This document shows positions 37,387 to 46,087 of a DNA stretch of 64,000 nucleotides, piece by piece. The notes under the pieces were generated by a model. That model did no database searches. It had not been told where the DNA came from and was given only the letters and a program-made list of their open reading frames with translations. This DNA comes from Nostoc sp. UHCC 0302 (lineage in GTDB: Bacteria > Cyanobacteriota > Cyanobacteriia > Cyanobacteriales > Nostocaceae): positions 4,496,501 through 4,560,500 of the forward strand of contig NZ_CP151099.1 of assembly GCF_038096175.1 (NCBI RefSeq), read 5' to 3'. A program made the translations under genes and the position numbers. The stretch's first letter is position 1. Every line of letters starts with the position of its first letter.

Positions 37387-37636
37387 ACTTGTGTTGTGGA
37401 TGAATAGACTTGTGTTGTGGACGAATGGACTTGTGTTGTGGACGAATGGACTTGTGTTGTGGACGAATGGACTTGTGTTGTGGACGAATGGACTTGTGTT
37501 GTGGACGAATGGACTTGTGTTGTGGACGAATGGACTTGTGTTGTGGACGAATGGACTTGTTTTGTGGATGAATAGACTTGTTTTGTGGATGAATGGACTT
37601 GTTTTGTGGATGAATGGACTTGTGTTGTGGACGAAC
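37387..37636. repeat. 21-bp minisatellite, 12 units
   Basis: Twelve tandem 21-bp units start with ACTTGTGTTGTG or ACTTGTTTTGTG; the last is cut short by two bases. Units 2-9 are identical, while units 1 and 10-12 differ at the same positions (GGATGAAT instead of GGACGAAT, and TTTT in 10-12). As 21 is a multiple of three, several frames stay open through it, encoding a heptapeptide repeat (HNTSPFV on minus, LVLWTNG on plus), but no frame has a good start. Confidence 0.93.
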
Positions 37637-37637
37637 A

Positions 37638-37666
37638 AGAGAGACGCGATAAATCGCCGTCTCTAC
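37638..37666. repeat. REP-like palindrome
   Basis: AGAGACGCGATAAATCGCCG followed by TCTCTAC. It directly follows the minisatellite and is the first of the REP copies near the RAYT gene. Confidence 0.72.
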
Positions 37667-37781
37667 AAAGCGTTTTTGTCATGTATGATTTTTATCAAAA
37701 AACCCGAACCGTATTCCATACAATCGATAAACACCACATTTATACCAATTTGAAAAGAGAATGTAACAAATAGACCATATT

Positions 37782-37806
37782 GTAGAGACGCGATGAATCG
37801 CGTCTT
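37782..37806. repeat. REP-like palindrome
   Basis: GTAGAGACGCGATGAATCGC followed by GTCTT. The arms GACGCGAT / ATCGCGTC match the copies inside and after the RAYT gene. Confidence 0.75.
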
Positions 37807-37918
37807 CTTCCTTCCCATCATTTACATAGCGCAAATAATTCCGAGTTTTCTGGATTGGCAATTACATCAATGCAAGGCAATAATTGCATAAATTTTTGTA
37901 TCAATCAAAGATGTAACC

Positions 37919-38539
37919 ATGAATCATTACGATTCTCAACCAGAAAACAACAAACCTAAATACAAAGGTAAATATCGCATTGATGCAACCCGTTTACCAG
38001 CATGGAGTTATGCTAGCAATGCCGGATATTTCGTTACTATTTGCACCGACAGTAAAAAATGCTTTTTTGGTGAGGTTGTACAGGGTGAAATGCAGTTATC
38101 ACCAATTGGAGAAATTGTTCAGAAATTGTGGGACGAGATTCCTAATCATTTTTCTAATTGCCAGATAGATTCATTTTGCGTCATGCCTAATCATATTCAT
38201 GGGATTTTGGTTATTAATCAAATACGAGAAGAGGGCGTGATGAATCCACGAACACAGGAAGAAGACGCGATGAATCGCGTCTCTACAAAGGGGGATGGCC
38301 AACGGGGTGGGATTACTGGGTTATTTAATCCGATGTTGTCTAAAAATTCCCTTTCTAAAATTGTTAGATGGTACAAAGGACGATGTACATTTGAAATTAA
38401 TCAAATCTATGAAGGTTTTGGATGGCAAGAAAGGTTTCATGACAACATAATTCGTGATGAATTCGCCCTTGAGAAAATTAGAGAATATATTATCAATAAC
38501 CCAATCAATTGGGAACGCGATGCCTACGGCGGGGCATAG
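37919..38539 (+). CDS. REP-associated tyrosine transposase (RAYT, Y1_Tnp family)
   Basis: A 206-residue single-strand nuclease of the IS200/IS605-like Y1 family, in the branch linked to REP palindromes. It has YFVTICTDSKKCFFGEV at the N-terminus, the HUH-type pair His92/His94 in VMPNHIHGILVI, SLSKIVRWYKG and the C-terminal FHDNIIRDEFALEKIREYII with NNPINW, all typical. The usual terminal repeats of an insertion sequence are absent. Copies of one REP palindrome lie on both sides and one is inside the gene (residues of about 115-123, DAMNRVSTK). The last residues and the stop come from another palindrome (38516-38548). Confidence 0.88.
   Translation: MNHYDSQPENNKPKYKGKYRIDATRLPAWSYASNAGYFVTICTDSKKCFFGEVVQGEMQLSPIGEIVQKLWDEIPNHFSNCQIDSFCVMPNHIHGILVINQIREEGVMNPRTQEEDAMNRVSTKGDGQRGGITGLFNPMLSKNSLSKIVRWYKGRCTFEINQIYEGFGWQERFHDNIIRDEFALEKIREYIINNPINWERDAYGGA
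38261..38286. repeat. REP-like palindrome inside the RAYT gene
   Basis: GAAGACGCGATGAATCGCGT followed by CTCTAC, in frame. A more degenerate copy (GAGGGCGTGATGAATCCACG) lies just before it at 38231-38250. Confidence 0.75.
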
Positions 38540-38548
38540 CCCATCGCG
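38516..38548. repeat. Palindromic repeat, family B, at the RAYT stop codon
   Basis: CGCGATGCCTACGGCGGGGC followed by ATAGCCCATCGCG. It supplies the RAYT C-terminus (DAYGGA) and its TAG stop. Confidence 0.75.
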
Positions 38549-38570
38549 AACAACCACCCCATTACCCCTT

Positions 38571-38600
38571 GTAGAGATGGCGATTCATCGCGTCTCTTAC
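38571..38600. repeat. REP-like palindrome after the RAYT gene
   Basis: GTAGAGATGGCGATTCATCG followed by CGTCTCTTAC, a slightly diverged copy of the family flanking the RAYT on the other side. Confidence 0.7.
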
Positions 38601-38640
38601 CTTGTTAAAGGAGAAAATAAAGGAATATATGAGGTAACCA

Positions 38641-38811
38641 GGAGTACAACTAGGCTTGCTAATTAACCGCAAGCATCGCCGAGTCTATATTTATTGTCCT
38701 GGTCTACTAGAAAAATATCCAGCAAATACTGCCAGTGTTAGAGGCGATCGCGTATTGCCTGGGTTTATGCTGAATTTAGGTAAAGTGTGGGAGCGATCGC
38801 GTTACTGTTGA
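38641..38811 (+). pseudogene. C-terminal remnant of a Uma2-family (DUF820) endonuclease
   Basis: From 38641 the frame reads GVQLGLLINRKHRRVYIYCP, then GDRVLPGFMLNLGKVW, and stops at 38811. The LINRKHRRVYIY and VLPGFMLNL.KVW blocks are the end of Uma2 proteins, a PD-(D/E)XK-like family very abundant in cyanobacteria. The catalytic N-terminal part is missing, replaced by the REP/RAYT patch, so the gene is dead. Confidence 0.7.
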
Positions 38812-38886
38812 AGTTTAATAAAGCGTATATCCTGCCACCACTATAAGCCAAAATTTTTATATGCACCTGACTTAACTAAATTCAAC

Positions 38887-39861
38887 ATGGATATCAAAGA
38901 TGGATTTGTTGGCACTATTGGCAACACACCGCTGATTCGGTTAAATAGTTTCAGTGAAGAAACAGGTTGTGAAATCCTCGCTAAAGCAGAATTTCTTAAT
39001 CCAGGCGGTTCTGTTAAAGATCGCGCCGCACTTTACATTATCAAAGAGGCAGAAGAGCAAGGTTTGCTCAAACCCGGTGGTACTGTTGTCGAAGGAACCG
39101 CTGGTAATACTGGCATTGGGCTGGCACATATTTGCAATGCTAAAGGCTACAAATGCCTCATTATTATTCCCAATACCCAGTCTCAAGAAAAGATAGATGC
39201 ACTCACAGCACTGGGGGCAGAAGTTCGTCCTGTGCCAGCTGTACCTTACAAAGATCCGAATAATTACGTCAAGCTATCTGGCAGAATAGCTGCTGAGTTA
39301 GAAAATGCTATTTGGGCAAATCAGTTTGATAATTTAGCCAACCGCCGCGCTCACTACGAAACCACAGGCCCAGAAATTTGGACGCAGACAGATGGTAAAA
39401 TAGATGCATGGACAACCTCAACTGGTACTGGCGGTACTTTTGCTGGTGTAGCGATGTACCTAAAAGAACAAAATCCGGCGATAAAATGCGTTGTTGCCGA
39501 TCCGTTGGGTAGCGGACTTTATAGCTATGTTAAAACTGGCGAAATCAAGATAGAAGGAAGTTCTATTACTGAAGGCATTGGTAACAGTCGCGTCACTGCC
39601 AATATGGAAGGCGCACCTGCTGATGATGCCATCCAGGTAGATGACACAGAAGCTTTACGGGTAGTTTACCAACTGCTAAGGAAAGATGGGCTATTAATGG
39701 GTGGTTCCACTGGTATTAATGTTGCCGCAGCTGTTGCCCTAGCCAAGCAACTGGGCCCAGGACATACGATTGTCACTATTTTATGTGATAGTGGCTCTCG
39801 GTATCAGTCACGGATATTCAACCGCGAGTGGCTAGCCTCAAAAGGATTGTCGATAGATTAA
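38887..39861 (+). CDS. cysK: Cysteine synthase A (O-acetylserine sulfhydrylase)
   Basis: This PLP enzyme makes cysteine from O-acetylserine and sulfide. The 324 residues have TIGNTPLIRLN at the N-terminus, the PLP lysine in NPGGSVKDRAA, substrate loop EGTAGNTGIGLA, phosphate loop STGTGGTFAGVA and ILCDSGSRYQSR near the end. Length is normal. The family has several branches in cyanobacteria (CysK, CysM and related), and the AGNTGIG loop, where many CysK have SGNTGIA, leaves the subfamily a little open. It stands alone, right after the Uma2 remnant. Confidence 0.9.
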   Translation: MDIKDGFVGTIGNTPLIRLNSFSEETGCEILAKAEFLNPGGSVKDRAALYIIKEAEEQGLLKPGGTVVEGTAGNTGIGLAHICNAKGYKCLIIIPNTQSQEKIDALTALGAEVRPVPAVPYKDPNNYVKLSGRIAAELENAIWANQFDNLANRRAHYETTGPEIWTQTDGKIDAWTTSTGTGGTFAGVAMYLKEQNPAIKCVVADPLGSGLYSYVKTGEIKIEGSSITEGIGNSRVTANMEGAPADDAIQVDDTEALRVVYQLLRKDGLLMGGSTGINVAAAVALAKQLGPGHTIVTILCDSGSRYQSRIFNREWLASKGLSID

Positions 39862-40056
39862 TCAGTGTTGCGCTCCAATTCAAAACTCAAAATCAAGAGT
39901 CCTATTTTTGAATTTTGCATTTTGAGTGGAGTTGGAGATGCTCCGCTTGTAGAAAAGTCTGAGCGGTGTCTTTTGGCGTTCATAACTCCGGTACTTTTTA
40001 ATTGATTTATTTTCCCCTCTTCTGAATTTTTTGTGTCTGAAATGCTTTGTTAAAAA

Positions 40057-40386
40057 ATGTCATACACAACTCAACCATCACACTCCCCAAAAACAGATGA
40101 ACCCTCTTCTAAATGTGTAAGGGTGTGTCAAAATCGTACTTGTAAAAAGCAAGGCGCAGCCAAGATACTAGAAGCTTTTAAAGCTTTGCCAATCCCTGGA
40201 GTGACAATAACTGCTAGCAGTTGTTTGGGGCAATGTGGCAATGGCCCTATGGTTTTAGTATTACCCGATATGGTTTGGTATAACGCTGTTCGACCTAATG
40301 AAGTACCTCTACTGCTAGAACAACATCTACTAGGTGGTGAAAGTGTCAAAAAAATGCTCTATTATCGGTTTCATCCCCAGGGATAA
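40057..40386 (+). CDS. Thioredoxin-like [2Fe-2S] ferredoxin domain protein
   Basis: The 109 residues carry the thioredoxin-like ferredoxin pattern: first pair VRVCQNRTCKKQGA and second pair SSCLGQCGNGPMV, the four cysteines expected to hold a [2Fe-2S] cluster, then VLPDMVWYNAVRPNEV. It is the cyanobacterial stand-alone form, related to the NuoE/HoxE fold. An electron-transfer role is likely; the partner is unknown. Confidence 0.88.
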   Translation: MSYTTQPSHSPKTDEPSSKCVRVCQNRTCKKQGAAKILEAFKALPIPGVTITASSCLGQCGNGPMVLVLPDMVWYNAVRPNEVPLLLEQHLLGGESVKKMLYYRFHPQG

Positions 40387-40453
40387 AGCGAATTAAAAAA
40401 GCTAATTAACAATTTAAAAGTCTGCACTCTTGTTGACTGAAGTGAGGCATCTA

Positions 40454-41353
40454 ATGAATATCCAGGAGCTGCGTCAATCCTTGAAACTGAAGTGGCTGAG
40501 TTACTATGAGCAAAATAGTTCTTGGCTTGACAAAATCCAAATTTGGGCTACTTACGATGGAGTGCGGCGTCCTTCGTCTGGTTTAATTGTGACAACGCTG
40601 TCTGTTTTAGAGCCGCAGTTTGAGCAGCTACTTCCTTTTCTCCTGGAGCTAAATAACAATCCAGATAAGATAGTCGCAGCTTTAGGCCTCAACTTTAATC
40701 CTGGTGAAGAGTTACGTTTAATCAAATCAGAGCATTCTACTGTTGCAAACCAAGTAGAAAGCGAGTCTACACAAGATAAAAGTTTTCAGAAGGAACTTGT
40801 ACCATCAGTCGCGATTGCAACTCAGGTAACTCGCCAGTCTGCTGTCAAGACGCTAGACACTCCAAAGTTAGCTTACCAACCTGTGTCATCATTAACAGCT
40901 ACTGCTGAAGTTAGTGACACACCCAAACCAGGGCTATTGGTAGCAGTTGCGACTAAGACTTCTCCTGGGTATCCTCAAAAGATGCCAAATTCCACCAAGC
41001 CAGACTCTGGTTTAGTCCACCAAAACAAACCAGTCAGGTCGTTGGTAATTAATACTGACGTTAAGAGTAACGGTAATAATATGCGATTGGCTTTACCACT
41101 ATCCTTTGGGCGGTTACCTATGGGAGCATCACTGGTTATTACTACTCAAGTTAATAGCAAAGCCAAGACAGTCCCATCATCAGTATTAACTAGTGAGATT
41201 TCCCGCGAACACAAACCTTTAAACACCCAACCCCAGGACATTAAGAGCAAAGTAAAGTTATCACATAGCACTAATGCCCGCAGTTTAGCTTCTTGGGTGG
41301 ATGAATTTTGTCAGGGTACTAAAGGAGAGCGAGAGGACAATATTTTTATTTAA
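40454..41353 (+). CDS. DUF5331 domain protein
   Basis: The first 95 or so residues (MNIQELRQSLKLKWLSYYEQ, WATYDGVRRPSSGLI, LEPQFEQLLPFLLELNNNPD, ALGLNFNP) match the cyanobacterial DUF5331 family. The other 200 residues are Ser/Thr/Lys-rich and probably disordered, ending in a short helix (SLASWVDEFCQGTKGER). A TTG at 40430 could add eight residues, but the ATG at 40454 fits the family start. The function is unknown. Confidence 0.8.
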   Translation: MNIQELRQSLKLKWLSYYEQNSSWLDKIQIWATYDGVRRPSSGLIVTTLSVLEPQFEQLLPFLLELNNNPDKIVAALGLNFNPGEELRLIKSEHSTVANQVESESTQDKSFQKELVPSVAIATQVTRQSAVKTLDTPKLAYQPVSSLTATAEVSDTPKPGLLVAVATKTSPGYPQKMPNSTKPDSGLVHQNKPVRSLVINTDVKSNGNNMRLALPLSFGRLPMGASLVITTQVNSKAKTVPSSVLTSEISREHKPLNTQPQDIKSKVKLSHSTNARSLASWVDEFCQGTKGEREDNIFI

Positions 41354-41377
41354 ATCTCGAATGTCAACTACACAGAA

Positions 41378-42373
41378 TTAGGGGTATTCATGAGAAACAA
41401 AGGGAATTTCTACTATTTCTCCCTCTGTTTCTCCTACTTGGACTTTCAAACCAACGCCACCAGCTTTAGTGCGGATATAACCCAGTCCAAAGTAGCCATC
41501 AGCAGTTTCTGTAAAACTGGTAAGTTTGCCAACTTTTTCCTCTCCGATCGCGATCGCACTTCCTACTTCCGCATAATCATTTAGTTTAATTCCCCAAAGG
41601 TATTGTTTTACACCTTTATATGTGTTTAATCTAGCAATAGTTTCTTGCCCGATATAACAGCCTTTGCTCAAAGAAATAGTCTGCCACAAACCTACTTCCA
41701 GGGGATTGTAATCATCTGTCAGTTCGGCATCTGGGGCGGGGCGTCCTTGTAAAATTCGCAACACATCCCAAGCGCGATCGCTCATCTCGACTGCCCCAGC
41801 CTCTAAAATTTTGTTCCAGACTGTTGCTTTGTCAGTATAAGGAAAAGTCAAGGTGTATCCAGGAGAAGCTAACCCACTACCCACAGCAATCCGCACACCC
41901 TCAGCAGGAGCAATTGTGTATACTTGGTGATTACCGTAAGGCTGTCCGATTAGTTCACTAGCACCCAACTTTTCTATCACTGCATCGCTTCCTGGCCCTA
42001 TGAGACTGAAGGTGTTGGTGTAAGTAGTAATGTCAGATAATTCCACCTTGTCGGCGAAGAAAATATATTTATCCAGCCATTCCATCAAAAATTGGCAGCG
42101 GTTGGGTGAGACTAACAGGATTACCGCGTCTTCTCTTACGTAAGCGGTTACTAAGTCAATTGTCCTAGCTGTAGAAGTGACGAAAACCGTATCGCATCCT
42201 TGTCCTGGCTTAAGTATTTGGAAATCACTAGTACTTTGGTTGTGTAAGAAGCGGAGTCGATCATCGCCAGAGACTTTGATGCGTCCCCAATGGGAGCGAT
42301 CGCATACAGCAACCCCATCTGTTGCGGCTTGGATTGCTGCTGCGTCTTTACCGTCAAGTGTAGATGTTGGCAT
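41378..42373 (-). CDS. ygfZ: YgfZ/GcvT-like folate-binding protein
   Basis: YgfZ-type proteins use folate to help assemble or repair certain Fe-S enzymes. The signature KGCYIGQETIAR is complete, and the GcvT fold is visible in DRSHWGRIKVSGDDRLRFLH, PTSTLDGKDA and LGLGYI-like (FGLGYIRTKA) segments. From the ATG at 42373 the protein has 331 residues; a TTG at 42424 would add 17. The glycine-cleavage T protein itself has other active-site features, so I prefer YgfZ. It stands alone. Confidence 0.87.
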   Translation of the reverse strand: MPTSTLDGKDAAAIQAATDGVAVCDRSHWGRIKVSGDDRLRFLHNQSTSDFQILKPGQGCDTVFVTSTARTIDLVTAYVREDAVILLVSPNRCQFLMEWLDKYIFFADKVELSDITTYTNTFSLIGPGSDAVIEKLGASELIGQPYGNHQVYTIAPAEGVRIAVGSGLASPGYTLTFPYTDKATVWNKILEAGAVEMSDRAWDVLRILQGRPAPDAELTDDYNPLEVGLWQTISLSKGCYIGQETIARLNTYKGVKQYLWGIKLNDYAEVGSAIAIGEEKVGKLTSFTETADGYFGLGYIRTKAGGVGLKVQVGETEGEIVEIPFVSHEYP

Positions 42374-42647
42374 GGTGATGATGAGTTGCCCTGTTTCAAT
42401 GTTTTCGCACTGGAATCTTAGCAAATAAAGTTTTACAGCTTCAATGGCGTAGGGATAGAAGAGGAAACGGTAATTTGGTGTTTAAACTTGTGGCAGCTTG
42501 TCGTCAAACATGATCTTTGGCTAAGAGTTAATCTTAAAGGTTTTTAATTTCGATTATTTTTCTTCACGTAAAGACGCAAAAGCACGCAATTCTAACTTTG
42601 TGCCTTTGCGCCTCATGTGCGAAATAAATTGGATCAGCTTACCAAAC

Positions 42648-43286
42648 TTACTTGTTAGGCTGAGGAGTTATCCGCAGGTAGGGTTTAACTTCCTCATAGC
42701 CTTTGGGAAATTTCTGTTTGAGTACTTCTGGATCTTTGAGTGAGGGGACGATTACAACATCATCGCCGTCTTTCCAGTCAGCTGGCGTTGCGACGCTGTA
42801 ATTATCAGTCAGTTGTAAAGAATCAATCACCCGCAAAAGTTCGTCAAAGTTGCGTCCAGTGCTGGGAGGGTAGGTGAAACTAAGACGAAGTTTTTTATTG
42901 GGGTCAATAACGAAAACCGATCGCACTGTCACAGCTGCATTGGCATTAGGATGGATCATGTCATAAAGGTCAGAAACCTTACGATCTGCGTCTGCCAAAA
43001 TTGGGTAATTGAGGGAGGTGCTTTGAGTTTCTTCGATATCTCCCACCCATCCCTTGTGAGATTCTACATTATCAACGCTCAGAGCGATCGCTTTCACGTT
43101 GCGCTTGTCAAATTCTGGTTTTAGCTTGGCAACTGTGCCTAACTCTGTAGTACAAACAGGTGTAAAATCAGCAGGGTGAGAGAACAGCACAACCCAGCTG
43201 TCACCTGCCCATTCGTAAAAATTTATGTCGCCGTGTGTAGAGGCTTGCGTAAAGTTGGGTACTGTATCACCTAGACGGAGAGCCAT
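42648..43286 (-). CDS. 1-Cys peroxiredoxin (Prx6 type)
   Basis: This 212-residue enzyme reduces hydrogen peroxide and organic peroxides. The peroxidatic Cys45 lies in PADFTPVCTTELG, and the long C-terminal domain (ADWKDGDDVVIVPSLKDPEV, KGYEEVKPYLRITPQP) is that of Prx6/1-Cys enzymes; no resolving Cys is present. The ATG at 43286 (MALRLGDTVPNF) is the family start, although the frame is open to 43367. In Nostoc this class protects against peroxide during dark or nitrogen-fixing phases, according to family knowledge. Confidence 0.93.
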   Translation of the reverse strand: MALRLGDTVPNFTQASTHGDINFYEWAGDSWVVLFSHPADFTPVCTTELGTVAKLKPEFDKRNVKAIALSVDNVESHKGWVGDIEETQSTSLNYPILADADRKVSDLYDMIHPNANAAVTVRSVFVIDPNKKLRLSFTYPPSTGRNFDELLRVIDSLQLTDNYSVATPADWKDGDDVVIVPSLKDPEVLKQKFPKGYEEVKPYLRITPQPNK

Positions 43287-43458
43287 GCGAGATTCCCTGT
43301 AGTTAAAAAGGCGTATGTGTTCTACTTTGCCATCATGACATAAAACACCCGTTTTCCAATCGGGCATTAGCTGTTTGAAACAAAATTTTAAGTTGTCAGT
43401 ACTTTCAGACAGGGAGACAGAGGATACAAATTGATGAGAAAGTTCTCATTTTTTAAAC

Positions 43459-44664
43459 TTAGTTTGTCAAAATTTCCTGGTAAGCTTGGATTGTTTGCTT
43501 AGCGATCGCATCCCAACTAAAATGCTGTAATGCGTATTGTTGGGCGTTTAATCCTCTACGTTGACGTTCGGCGGGATTTTGCAAAGCTTCTTGTAGTAAC
43601 TCTACAAGTGCTTGTACATCTGTTGCACCCACCCAGCCCGATTGACTATCAACCACCTGCTGGCAAATATGCACTTGGTCGGAAATGATTACAGGTGTTC
43701 CTGCTACCATTGCTTCAGCTACAGCAATCCCAAAATTTTCATAGTAAGAAGGCAAGACAAATAAATCAGCAGCTTGCAGTAAACTAACTTTTAATTCACC
43801 AGTCACAAAGCCAGTGATTGTAGTGTGCGATCGCAATGGTGAATTGTGTATCTGCGATATTATTTTTTGTTCATAATCTGGATCTTGGGGATTTGTCCCA
43901 GCTAAAATAAAGTGAAATTTTTCACCCATTACTAATAGCTTTTCTAGCGCTGGAATCAACAGATTCAACCCTTTTTTCGGGTCAATTCGCGACATAAACA
44001 GCACCAAAGGAATATCAGCCGAAATATTGAATTGCTGACGCACAATATTTTTCTTCTCTCCCCCTCTTCCTCTCCCCCCATGTTCTTTAACCCCCAAGGG
44101 AATTACCAAATCTGAGGTTGATACTCCAAATCTTTCTGATATTTTGGCTTCTTGATAGCTGGTAAAGTGAATTGCTGCTGCACCAGCTAAATTTTGACGT
44201 TCTAAAAGAGCAACATAAAGCCGTTTTAATTGTTTTTTCTTGCGTAAATCAGCCGGATCGAGAGTACCCAAAGGACGCAAAATGTAAGGTAGATTTTGCT
44301 GACGGCACACAATTGCAGCAGCACTACTTATAGGGGAGAATAAAGCATGGATATGTGCTATGTCAAACTCGTGAGCATGACGCTTTAGCCACCGTAATAA
44401 GTCCAACGAAAATTTGTAACGTCTAAATGGGGCGCAACGAAAGTAAATTATTTCATAGCCATCTTGTTTGATTGGGTGATTTAAGGGAACATCTAAAGGT
44501 TTCTGCCCAGTATCGCCATTACTGTCAGTCGTGAGAATTGTAACTTCTACTCCCTCTTTTTTCAATGCTGGGGCTAGCCCTAATACCATTTGACTAGGGC
44601 CACCATAAATCAGAGAAATTGAGGGGACAATTTGCAGAATTTTCAATTTTCTGTGATTTTTCAC
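43459..44664 (-). CDS. hpsP: Glycosyltransferase family 4, HpsP-like
   Basis: A 401-residue GT-B enzyme that should transfer a sugar from a nucleotide sugar to a growing polysaccharide. It has SLIYGGPSQMVLGLAPALKK near the N-terminus, IPLVLFMSRIDPKKGLNLLI in the donor domain and the catalytic E-x7-E block NFGIAVAEAMVAGTPVIIS. It is the last gene of the minus-strand polysaccharide cluster. The order and lengths here, after an HpsL-like protein, match the hpsL to hpsP series named from Nostoc punctiforme, so I suggest HpsP; the exact letter is from memory. Confidence 0.7.
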   Translation of the reverse strand: MKNHRKLKILQIVPSISLIYGGPSQMVLGLAPALKKEGVEVTILTTDSNGDTGQKPLDVPLNHPIKQDGYEIIYFRCAPFRRYKFSLDLLRWLKRHAHEFDIAHIHALFSPISSAAAIVCRQQNLPYILRPLGTLDPADLRKKKQLKRLYVALLERQNLAGAAAIHFTSYQEAKISERFGVSTSDLVIPLGVKEHGGRGRGGEKKNIVRQQFNISADIPLVLFMSRIDPKKGLNLLIPALEKLLVMGEKFHFILAGTNPQDPDYEQKIISQIHNSPLRSHTTITGFVTGELKVSLLQAADLFVLPSYYENFGIAVAEAMVAGTPVIISDQVHICQQVVDSQSGWVGATDVQALVELLQEALQNPAERQRRGLNAQQYALQHFSWDAIAKQTIQAYQEILTN

Positions 44665-44729
44665 TTAACTAATAAACCTCTTACATTAAACAAAATATAA
44701 ACTACAAAATAGATAAACCTCCTCTTACT

Positions 44730-44796
44730 CTCTGCGTCTTCTCTGCGTTCGCGCAGCGTGTCGCAGACAGATGCTACGCGAATGCGTCTCTGCGTG
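44730..44796. repeat. CTCTGCGT-rich intergenic repeat
   Basis: CTCTCTGCGTCTTCTCTGCG is followed by GTTCGCGCAGCGTGTCGCAG and TGCTACGCGAATGCGTCTCT. Several inverted words can pair. Similar words occur near 50995-51040. Confidence 0.5.
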
Positions 44797-44847
44797 AACA
44801 TAAAAACTCTTATCCCCTACAATTAAAATTTGTAATAATTTGAATAA

Positions 44848-46023
44848 CTAATGACTAATAATAAGTTCTCTATAAAACTCTAATTGTTGTTTAGCTAAAG
44901 CTTTATTTGTATATTTAACTATTGCTTTTTGATAACCCATCTCACCAAGACTCTGGGCTAGCTCAGGTTTTTCCATTAATTGAACTAAACAATTAGCTAA
45001 AGCTTGGAAATCACCTTCAGGAAAAACTAAACCAGCATCACCAATTACATGAGGAATCTCACCAGAATTAGAACCTATAACAGGTACTTGGCAAGCCATA
45101 GCCTCAATTAACACATGACCAAATTGCTCTTTCCAGCCAGCAGAAGTTAAGGTTTTAAATTTGTAAGTTGTTTCAGAAGGGAGTACTAAAGTACTCATTA
45201 AGTTTATATAATTAGCAACTTCATCATGGGAAACACTTTCTACCAAAATTAATCGTTCTTGAATGTTATTTTTTGCAGCAATTTTAATTAATTCTGCTTG
45301 TAATTCTCCGCGCCCTAGCAACAGTAGCTTCCAAGGTTTATTTTTTAATGTAACTAATGCTTGCAAAAGAGTTAATAAACCCTTTTCTTGCACAAAGCGT
45401 CCCACAAAACCTACCACAAAACTTCCTTCTTCAATACCCAATTTAGTAGCTAAATCTGGTTGGAATTTGGGAGTAAATAGCTTTTCATCCACACCAAGTT
45501 GCGGCATGACTTTAATTGGGCCTTGATATCCCCGCTGTCTTAAAATATCTGCTCCATCTTGGTTACCAGAAATGATGCCGTGGCTATGGTTGAGGTTATA
45601 CTTTTCTAGTAAAGCAATTGGTAATTTCAGTTCATAAGGTAGATTCCACCAAGTGAAGAAAACATTTTTTGCTTTTAGTCCTAATAACTGATTTAAGACA
45701 ATCGTTTGAGTATAAGATAAGCCTCTAGAGCCTTGCTCTACCTGAATAACTTGAGGGCGAAATTCCCGCAACAAAGATATTAAATCAGCACCAAAAGTGA
45801 GAAGTCCCTGATGATTTTGACTAAAATTAGATATTGGAACAATTTTAAATCTGCCTTCATCGCGGTATTCAGTTTCAATAATTTTATTTTGTACACCACC
45901 TGGTTTCCAGCGCTTTGGAACTATGACTGTGACTTCAACTTCCGGCTCTAGTTGAGATAATTGGCGTAATTTTTCACAGTTGAGGTCTACAATATAAGTG
46001 TGGCTAGCAACTAAAATTTTCAT
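44848..46023 (-). CDS. hpsO: Glycosyltransferase family 4, HpsO-like
   Basis: A 391-residue GT-B enzyme with N-terminal KILVASHTYIVDLNCEKLRQ, donor domain start FVVGFVGRFVQEKGLLTLLQ and GHVLIEAMACQVPVIGSNSGEI, the usual nucleotide-sugar motif. It lies between the family 2 enzyme and the HpsP-like gene in the same cluster. Acceptor and sugar are unknown. HpsO is proposed from cluster order and general likeness. Confidence 0.68.
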   Translation of the reverse strand: MKILVASHTYIVDLNCEKLRQLSQLEPEVEVTVIVPKRWKPGGVQNKIIETEYRDEGRFKIVPISNFSQNHQGLLTFGADLISLLREFRPQVIQVEQGSRGLSYTQTIVLNQLLGLKAKNVFFTWWNLPYELKLPIALLEKYNLNHSHGIISGNQDGADILRQRGYQGPIKVMPQLGVDEKLFTPKFQPDLATKLGIEEGSFVVGFVGRFVQEKGLLTLLQALVTLKNKPWKLLLLGRGELQAELIKIAAKNNIQERLILVESVSHDEVANYINLMSTLVLPSETTYKFKTLTSAGWKEQFGHVLIEAMACQVPVIGSNSGEIPHVIGDAGLVFPEGDFQALANCLVQLMEKPELAQSLGEMGYQKAIVKYTNKALAKQQLEFYRELIISH

Positions 46024-46087
46024 TTATATTTAATAGTTTTTATTTGTTAATAGCCATTTGTTGTTTATAACGACCAATGACTAATTA

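Noticed and set aside
37387-37636. Possible CRISPR array
   Set aside because: Units follow each other directly with no variable spacers, and no cas genes are near.
37345-37753. Long overlapping open frames on both strands across the 21-bp tandem array, giving heptapeptide-repeat proteins
   Set aside because: The frames are open only because the unit is 21 bp with no stop in it. Starts are TTG without ribosome sites, and three different frames are open at once. I call it a minisatellite, not a gene.
37919-38539. An intact IS200/IS605 insertion sequence
   Set aside because: No paired end hairpins, no tnpB and a RAYT-type C-terminus; the surrounding palindromes are dispersed REPs rather than element ends.
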